From assembly GCA_040079935.1 (NCBI GenBank), contig JBEBJI010000038.1:1-18306 (forward strand): DNA of 18,306 bases. Direction: 5' to 3'. The translations under genes were made by a program, and so were the position numbers. The notes under the pieces are model-generated. The model saw only the letters and a program-made list of their open reading frames with translations. It had not been told where the DNA came from and searched no databases. Of the stretch, positions 13,608 through 18,306 are shown in pieces; position 1 is the stretch's first letter; each line of letters begins with the position of its first letter. The stretch comes from Methylotenera_A sp040079935 (GTDB taxonomy: Bacteria > Pseudomonadota > Gammaproteobacteria > Burkholderiales > Methylophilaceae).

Positions 13608-14516
13608 ATGACAACAACAAATAGTCAGGCTATCTCCCAATACGCAAAATATAACAGCAAGGTTTCGAGTAATCGTGCCACATCAGAAGCGGCTTGGGTA
13701 CGTTTTACCTTAATAGGGATAATGCTGCTATTTTTAAGTCTGTTTTTATTCGTTCCACTGGCAGCGGTATTTACAGAAGCCCTTAGAAAAGGAGCCCAGA
13801 CCTACTTCGCAGCAATTGTCGAACCAGATGCGCTTTCGGCAATTAAATTAACTTTGATTGCTGCTGGAATAGCGGTTCCACTGAATCTGATCTTTGGTGT
13901 TGCGGCGGCATGGTCAATTGCCAAATTTGAGTTTAAGGGTAAGAGTTTTTTAATCACACTGATTGATTTACCATTCGCAGTTTCCCCTGTGATTGCTGGT
14001 TTGATTTATGTGCTGATGTTTGGCTTGCAAGGCTGGTTTGGCGAATGGTTATCTGACCATGACTTTAAGATTATTTTTGCTATTCCAGGCATCGTGTTGG
14101 CTACGATATTCGTCACTTTTCCATTTGTGGCACGCGAGCTGATACCGTTGATGCAGGCGCAAGGCAAAGAAGAGGAAGAGGCTGCTTTGGTTTTGGGTGC
14201 CTCAGGTTGGCAAATGTTTTGGCGCGTATCTTTGCCCAACATCAAATGGGGGCTGTTGTACGGCGTGATTTTATGTAATGCACGTGCTATGGGTGAGTTT
14301 GGCGCGGTTTCAGTAGTTTCTGGTCACATACGGGGACTGACCAACACTTTGCCATTGCACGTAGAAATTTTATATAACGAATATAACTACGTAGCTGCTT
14401 TTGCAGTGGCTTCATTATTGGCACTACTTGCATTGCTTACTTTAGCACTTAAAAGTTATGTGGAATGGCAGACAGCGAGAGACGCAGCAGATATTGAAAA
14501 AGAAATTAGGGAATAA
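13608..14516 (+). CDS. cysW: Sulfate/thiosulfate ABC transporter permease CysW
   Basis: Second membrane subunit of the sulfate importer. The 302 residues include a hydrophilic N-terminal arm (about 1-30) and six predicted membrane segments starting near 33-55. The EAA docking loop reads EEEEAALVLGASGWQMFWRVSLP (about 188-210), and RAMGEFGAVSVVSGHIRG is the characteristic CysW segment. AAGGA (13594-13598) overlaps the cysT stop region, so translation is likely coupled. It contains one cysteine and several methionines, unlike the upstream sulfur-free proteins. cysA starts three bases after its stop. Confidence 0.95.
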   Translation: MTTTNSQAISQYAKYNSKVSSNRATSEAAWVRFTLIGIMLLFLSLFLFVPLAAVFTEALRKGAQTYFAAIVEPDALSAIKLTLIAAGIAVPLNLIFGVAAAWSIAKFEFKGKSFLITLIDLPFAVSPVIAGLIYVLMFGLQGWFGEWLSDHDFKIIFAIPGIVLATIFVTFPFVARELIPLMQAQGKEEEEAALVLGASGWQMFWRVSLPNIKWGLLYGVILCNARAMGEFGAVSVVSGHIRGLTNTLPLHVEILYNEYNYVAAFAVASLLALLALLTLALKSYVEWQTARDAADIEKEIRE

Positions 14517-14519
14517 ATC

Positions 14520-15575
14520 ATGAGTATAGAGATAACAAATATTAAACGCAATTTTGGTAGTTTTAGTGCGCTCAATGATGTGTCACTCATTGTCCCAACA
14601 GGAGAATTGGTTGCTTTATTGGGGCCATCTGGTTGCGGAAAAACTACTTTACTACGCATTATTGCTGGGCTGGAGACGCCAGACTCTGGCAGTATTCACT
14701 TTCATGGGGAAGATGCGACAGATAAGGCAGTTCGTGAGCGTGAAGTGGGATTTGTGTTTCAACATTACGCATTGTTTAGGCATATGACAGTATTTGAGAA
14801 TGTCGCTTTTGGTTTGCGTGTGCGCCCTAAACATACACGCCCAAATGAAGCGGAAATTAAACGCCGTGTGCATGAGCTGCTAAACCTTGTACAACTGGAT
14901 TGGCTTGCGGATCGTTACCCACCGCAGTTATCTGGTGGGCAGCGTCAGCGGATTGCCTTAGCGAGGGCGCTTGCAGTTGAGCCTAAAGTTTTATTGCTTG
15001 ATGAGCCTTTTGGCGCGCTGGATGCCAAGGTGCGCAAAGACTTACGCCGCTGGCTGCGAAGATTGCATGATGAGCTACATATCACTAGTGTGTTTGTGAC
15101 GCACGATCAAGAAGAAGCATTAGAAGTGGCCGATCGTATTGTTGTTATGAATCATGGCGTTGTTGAGCAAATTGGTAGTCCACAAGAAGTGTACGACAAT
15201 CCAGCCTCGCCATTTGTATATCAGTTCCTAGGTAACGTGAATTTGTTTCATAGTCGCGTTCATGAAGGGATTGCCAGAATAGGTGAAGTAGAACTTGTGC
15301 TAGACGGTTACCAGCATGCACAGGACAGTGAAGCGGTTGCCTATGTGAGACCGCATGACATTGAGATATTGCGGCATTCGGATGGAAACTCAAGTTTTCA
15401 GGCAAAAATTAACTATATACATGCTGTAGGCCCAATTGTACGATTGGAGCTTGAGCGTTCTGATACAAACGTTTATGTTGAAGCAGAACTGACGCGTGAG
15501 CGTTTTGATGCTTTAAAGCTAATTGAAGGTGAGACGGTTTATCTAAGGCCGCATAATTTACGTGTATTTCTATAA
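14520..15575 (+). CDS. cysA: Sulfate/thiosulfate ABC transporter ATPase CysA
   Basis: ATPase that powers sulfate import through CysT/CysW. It has 351 residues, close to the usual 350-365. Walker A GPSGCGKTT spans 35-43; the ABC signature LSGGQRQRIALARALA and Walker B VLLLDEPFGALD lie at about 138-170; the switch histidine is in VFVTHDQEEALE (about 191-202). A C-terminal regulatory region (about 235-351) contains AYVRPHDIEILRH and ends in VYLRPHNLRVFL, as in CysA/TOBE-type ATPases. It is the last gene of the module, convergent with fliE, and ends at the right-hand copy of the flanking repeat. Confidence 0.96.
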   Translation: MSIEITNIKRNFGSFSALNDVSLIVPTGELVALLGPSGCGKTTLLRIIAGLETPDSGSIHFHGEDATDKAVREREVGFVFQHYALFRHMTVFENVAFGLRVRPKHTRPNEAEIKRRVHELLNLVQLDWLADRYPPQLSGGQRQRIALARALAVEPKVLLLDEPFGALDAKVRKDLRRWLRRLHDELHITSVFVTHDQEEALEVADRIVVMNHGVVEQIGSPQEVYDNPASPFVYQFLGNVNLFHSRVHEGIARIGEVELVLDGYQHAQDSEAVAYVRPHDIEILRHSDGNSSFQAKINYIHAVGPIVRLELERSDTNVYVEAELTRERFDALKLIEGETVYLRPHNLRVFL

Positions 15576-15581
15576 ATAATA

Positions 15582-15626
15582 GCCCCGCAGCCCAATACCC
15601 ATGCGGCCTGCAGGGCATCGGTTTTT
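15582..15626. terminator. Bidirectional terminator between cysA and fliE
   Basis: GCCCCGCAG (15582-15590) and CTGCAGGGC (15608-15616) form a 9-pair stem. Read on the minus strand all nine pairs hold (one G-U) and TATTATTTAT follows, suiting fliE; on the plus strand one pair is lost and TTTTT follows at 15622-15626, suiting cysA. Confidence 0.6.
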
Positions 15627-15643
15627 ATGGTTTGAACTTAAAC
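15592..15643. repeat. Right copy of the module-flanking repeat
   Basis: CCATGCGGCCTGCAGGGCAT (15599-15618) matches 17 of 20 bases of the copy at 9082-9101, with AATACC upstream and TTTTTA and CTTAAAC downstream also conserved. It overlaps the cysA-fliE terminator and the fliE stop codon. The left copy has an extra 13-14 bases after AATACC. Confidence 0.55.
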
Positions 15644-16000
15644 CTGCATATTCATGATGTCGTGATAAGCCGAAATCAGCTTGTTGCGCACTTGCACCGT
15701 CGCTTGAAACGAGATGTTGGCTTTTTGCCCGGCAATCATCACGTCCGAAAGACTGACGCTGTCATCGCCCATGGCGAAATTTTTACCTAGCTTTTCAGCA
15801 TCTAACTGCGTTTTATTCACTTGTTCGAGTGACGCTTTTAATGCCTCTGAAAAGTCAACTTTTGTTGAACTTTGATTTTTCTGTGTGCCAGTTGCAGAAG
15901 CCAACCCGCCCAAAGCCTCATTCTGCGGGCGTTGCGCGGCCATTTTTAGCTGAGCCAGCATGGATTCTATTCTGCCAGAATCAATTCCACCTGCTTTCAT
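15638..16000 (-). CDS. fliE: Flagellar hook-basal body protein FliE
   Basis: Forms the junction between the MS ring and the proximal rod; exported early. The 120 residues have a polar N-terminal half (about 1-55) and the conserved helical C-terminal half: VDFSEALKASLEQVNKTQ (about 48-65), VSLSDVMIAGQKANISFQATVQVRNKLISAYHDIMNMQV at the end. GGAGGT (minus strand, 16011 to 16006) lies 5 bases before the ATG. It is divergent from fliF, the common arrangement in enterobacteria and betaproteobacteria, and convergent with cysA, its non-flagellar neighbour. Confidence 0.96.
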   Translation of the reverse strand: MKAGGIDSGRIESMLAQLKMAAQRPQNEALGGLASATGTQKNQSSTKVDFSEALKASLEQVNKTQLDAEKLGKNFAMGDDSVSLSDVMIAGQKANISFQATVQVRNKLISAYHDIMNMQV

Positions 16001-16043
16001 GGTTTACCTCCATTTTGAGTCAATATATATCAGCGACTAATTT

Positions 16044-16069
16044 AGCACTTTGCCGTTGGCGCGAGTGCT
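16044..16069. promoter_or_regulatory. Dyad in the divergent fliE-fliF intergenic region
   Basis: AGCACT (16044-16049) and AGTGCT (16064-16069) are inverted, with GCC-gtt-GGC (16052-16060) inside, near the centre of the 160-base gap. This could be a shared operator for both flagellar transcripts. No convincing sigma28 or sigma54 promoter was found here; GCCGATGA at 16078 lacks a matching -35 element. Confidence 0.35.
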
Positions 16070-16160
16070 CAAATAGGCCGATGAAAATTGCTCTATTCCC
16101 AAATTTGAAAATCCTGACCTTCTGCATAATGGTATCGAATAGGTAAATGGAAAGAATGCG

Positions 16161-17795
16161 ATGGCAGCTGATGCAGTTTTAACGAATGGAAGCGCGATGG
16201 GGCATGGCTCTCAACTTGGCAATAAATTACTTTTATTGGCTGGCGTAGCCGCCGTAATCGCCGTGATGGCGGTGTTTTGGCTATGGAGCCAGCAGCCAGA
16301 CTATCGCGTATTGTTTTCAAACTACTCTGATAAAGATGGCGGTTCAATTGTTGCGGCGCTTGAGAAGATGAATGTGCCGTATAAGTTTTCTGATAGTGGC
16401 ACAGCGATTTTAGTGCCAGCAGCGCAAGTGCATCAAGCGCGCCTTAAATTGGCTTCAGATGGCTTACCAAAAGGCGGCAATATCGGTTTTGAGATTTTAG
16501 AGAATCAGAAATTCGGTGTTTCGCAATTTGTTGAGCAAGTTAATTTTCAGCGTGCTTTAGAAGGTGAACTGGAACGTAGCATTCAAGCCATCGGCGCGGT
16601 TGAAGTGGCGCGTATTCATTTGGCGATTCCTAAATCTTCCGTTTTCGTTCGAGATCAACAAAAACCAACCGCTTCTGTGTTGTTAAATCTACGCGCAGGT
16701 CGCAGCTTGGATGCGCAGCAAATAGGCGCTGTGGTACATTTGGTTGCCAGCAGCGTGCCAGATTTACCTGCTGCTAATGTTACAGTGGTCGATCAAAACG
16801 GCAATTTGCTTTCCGATACATCTAAGAAAATGGGTGCGAATAATTTAGATCCAACTCAACTTAAATATGTCGATGAAATCCAGCAAAGTATTGCTAAGCG
16901 TGTTGAATCGATTATTTCGCCAATAGTTGGCGCAAAAAATGTGCGTGCAGAAGCAAGTGCGGAAATTGATTTTTCTAGCCTTGAGCAAGCCGCAGAAACT
17001 TACAAACCGAATCAAAAACCAGAAGATATCACCGTGCGCAGCATGCAAAGCAATGAATCGCTAACAAATAATGGCAGCGAGGCGAGCGGCGTGCCAGGTG
17101 CACTTTCAAATCAGCCACCAGCCAATTCTACTGCGCCAATTAATCCGCCAGCAGATGTAAATACAGCTGCCGCAGATGCAGCCATAGCGCCTGCATTTAC
17201 GCAAAAAAATACCACGACTAATTTTGAGGTCGATAAAACGGTGAAATATACTCAACAAGCTATGGGCGGCATCAAGCGTTTGAATGTGGCTGTTGTGGTC
17301 AACAATATGCCAGTGACCGACAAAAAAGGCAAAGTAACCTATAGACCGCTAACAGCTGCTGAGAAAAAACAGATTAACGATTTAGCTATGCAAGCCATGG
17401 GTTTTAACAAAGAGCGTGGCGATGCACTGACGGTTGTGAATAGCTCATTCGCTGGTGAACCTGTAGAAATAGTGCCTGAAGTACCGATGTGGAAAAGCCC
17501 AACGACGATTGAATACGCTAAAGATGCACTACGCTTTATTGTAGGTATTGTTGTGTTGTTCATGGTTTATTCACGCGTGCTCAAACCTATGATGACCAAA
17601 TTGATGACTGCATCACCTAAGCTGCTGAATGCGCCTGGCGGTAAGGATTCTATTGTGAATTTGAGTGGCGAACAGCAAGCAAGATTGTCTGCGCCAGATA
17701 ACGATCAAAGCTTGGCAACAGCAAAGCAAATGGCAAAAGACAACCCACGCATGGTAGCTAGCGTGGTCGCCAATTGGACGAATGGAAATGGGTAG
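16161..17795 (+). CDS. fliF: Flagellar MS-ring protein FliF
   Basis: Builds the inner-membrane MS ring on which the motor and export gate assemble. The 544 residues have a first membrane segment at about 22-44 and a second at about 453-475. Ring-building motifs lie between: YRVLFSNYSDKDGGSIVAALEKMNVPY, the region LKLASDGLPKGGNIGFEILE, and ALEGELERSIQAIGAVEVARIHLAIP. A Pro/Asn/Ala-rich loop occupies about 295-350. The cytoplasmic tail MAKDNPRMVASVVANWTNGNG is the conserved FliG-binding end. GGAAAG (16149-16154) lies 6 bases before the ATG. fliG starts five bases after the stop. Confidence 0.96.
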   Translation: MAADAVLTNGSAMGHGSQLGNKLLLLAGVAAVIAVMAVFWLWSQQPDYRVLFSNYSDKDGGSIVAALEKMNVPYKFSDSGTAILVPAAQVHQARLKLASDGLPKGGNIGFEILENQKFGVSQFVEQVNFQRALEGELERSIQAIGAVEVARIHLAIPKSSVFVRDQQKPTASVLLNLRAGRSLDAQQIGAVVHLVASSVPDLPAANVTVVDQNGNLLSDTSKKMGANNLDPTQLKYVDEIQQSIAKRVESIISPIVGAKNVRAEASAEIDFSSLEQAAETYKPNQKPEDITVRSMQSNESLTNNGSEASGVPGALSNQPPANSTAPINPPADVNTAAADAAIAPAFTQKNTTTNFEVDKTVKYTQQAMGGIKRLNVAVVVNNMPVTDKKGKVTYRPLTAAEKKQINDLAMQAMGFNKERGDALTVVNSSFAGEPVEIVPEVPMWKSPTTIEYAKDALRFIVGIVVLFMVYSRVLKPMMTKLMTASPKLLNAPGGKDSIVNLSGEQQARLSAPDNDQSLATAKQMAKDNPRMVASVVANWTNGNG

Positions 17796-17800
17796 AAAAA

Positions 17801-18306
17801 ATGAGTGATGATGGCGTAATGCGCAGTGCCGTTCTAATGCTGGCGTTAGGAGAAGATGAAGCTGCAGAAGTGATGAAGTTTCTTAGTCCAAAAGAGGTGC
17901 AGAAGCTAGGCGCAGCTATGGCAACGATGAAGTCGGTCGGTCACGAGCAAGTGAAGAATGTGGTGGCTGAATTTTTGACTGTTGCGGAGCAAAGCAGCAA
18001 TGTCGGACTGGATTCTGATGAATATATACGATCAGTATTGAACAAAGCATTGGGCGAAGATAAGGCGGCTGGACTGTTAAATCGTATCTTGCAGTCGCGC
18101 GACTCTAGCGGAATTGAAAGTCTAAAGTGGATGGATGCCCCGACTGTAGCAGAATTTATAAAAAATGAGCACCCTCAAATTATTGCCACCATTCTTGTGC
18201 ATTTGGAACCAGATCAGGCTTCTGCAGTTATTGGTTTTTTTGATGAAAGATTAAGACAAGATGTGATGTTACGTATTGCAACGCTAGATGGTGTTAAGCC
18301 AATTGC
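17801..18306 (+). CDS. fliG: Flagellar motor switch protein FliG, 3' end cut by the window
   Basis: Rotor protein that joins the MS ring to the stator and C-ring. Translation from ATG 17801 gives 168 residues before the window ends. The N-terminal FliF-binding domain (about 1-75: AVLMLALGEDEAAEVMKFLSP) and the start of the middle domain are present, including EHPQ at 123-126 (the EHPQR motif, with Ile in place of Arg at 127). The torque-generating C-terminal domain lies outside the window. The start is five bases after the fliF stop, with only a purine-rich sequence as ribosome binding site, so coupling to fliF is likely. Confidence 0.95.
   Translation, partial: MSDDGVMRSAVLMLALGEDEAAEVMKFLSPKEVQKLGAAMATMKSVGHEQVKNVVAEFLTVAEQSSNVGLDSDEYIRSVLNKALGEDKAAGLLNRILQSRDSSGIESLKWMDAPTVAEFIKNEHPQIIATILVHLEPDQASAVIGFFDERLRQDVMLRIATLDGVKPI

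Noticed and set aside
16060..16090. Sigma28 promoter for fliF
   Set aside because: GCCGATGA at 16078 resembles a -10 box, but the sequence 11 bases upstream does not resemble TAAAGTTT.

Overview
The window is a flagellar gene locus from a Gram-negative, rather AT-rich proteobacterium. The best fit is a betaproteobacterium of the Methylophilaceae type (Methylotenera or Methylophilus-like). This rests on gene order and protein style (FliK followed by a stand-alone FlhB-like C-terminal protein, fliE divergent from fliF, and a sigma28-type flagellin promoter). It is an inference, not a database match.

Layout. Positions 1-957 hold the end of a diguanylate cyclase (GGEEF active site, RxxD inhibition site). 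Positions 1036-3381 hold a soluble PAS-PAS NarX-type histidine kinase and a NarL-type response regulator. The regulator gene has its own convincing sigma54-like promoter, and its leader begins with an inverted repeat. A 545-base gap follows, with a clear sigma28 promoter and a long, structured flagellin leader. Next come fliC, a terminator, then flaG, fliD, fliS, fliT, a FliK-like gene and a FlhB-like gene (3927-9047). Positions 9328-15575 hold a complete sulfate uptake module: a DUF2292/YezD-type protein, an OprP-type porin, sulfate-binding protein, a Mop/TOBE molbindin, cysT, cysW and cysA. The flagellar genes then resume with fliE (minus strand), fliF and the start of fliG, which runs off the window.

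The most notable discovery candidate is in the sulfate module. Between the porin and the sulfate-binding protein lies a six-codon open reading frame, Met-Glu-Cys-Cys-Cys-Leu-stop (11303-11323), with an ideal Shine-Dalgarno sequence. The four main proteins around it (DUF2292, porin, Sbp, Mop) contain no cysteine and no methionine beyond their start residues. A three-cysteine run in this setting looks like a cysteine-sensing leader peptide controlling the sulfate-binding protein. Mycobacteria have polycysteine leader ORFs that act as cysteine-responsive attenuators; a counterpart here would be in a distant lineage and with a strong ribosome binding site. Supporting regulatory architecture includes a phased palindrome array in front of DUF2292, a start-Cys-Lys-stop mini-ORF inside a hairpin directly before the DUF2292 start, and a strong intrinsic terminator separating the sulfur-free genes from cysTWA.

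The module also appears inserted between flagellar genes. A related terminator-like sequence (17 of 20 identical bases plus shared flanks) lies at both of its edges, at about 9061-9119 and 15592-15643. Together the genes suggest a cell that controls flagellin output through c-di-GMP, a two-component system, sigma28 and an RNA leader, and that carries an embedded, sulfur-thrifty response to sulfur starvation.
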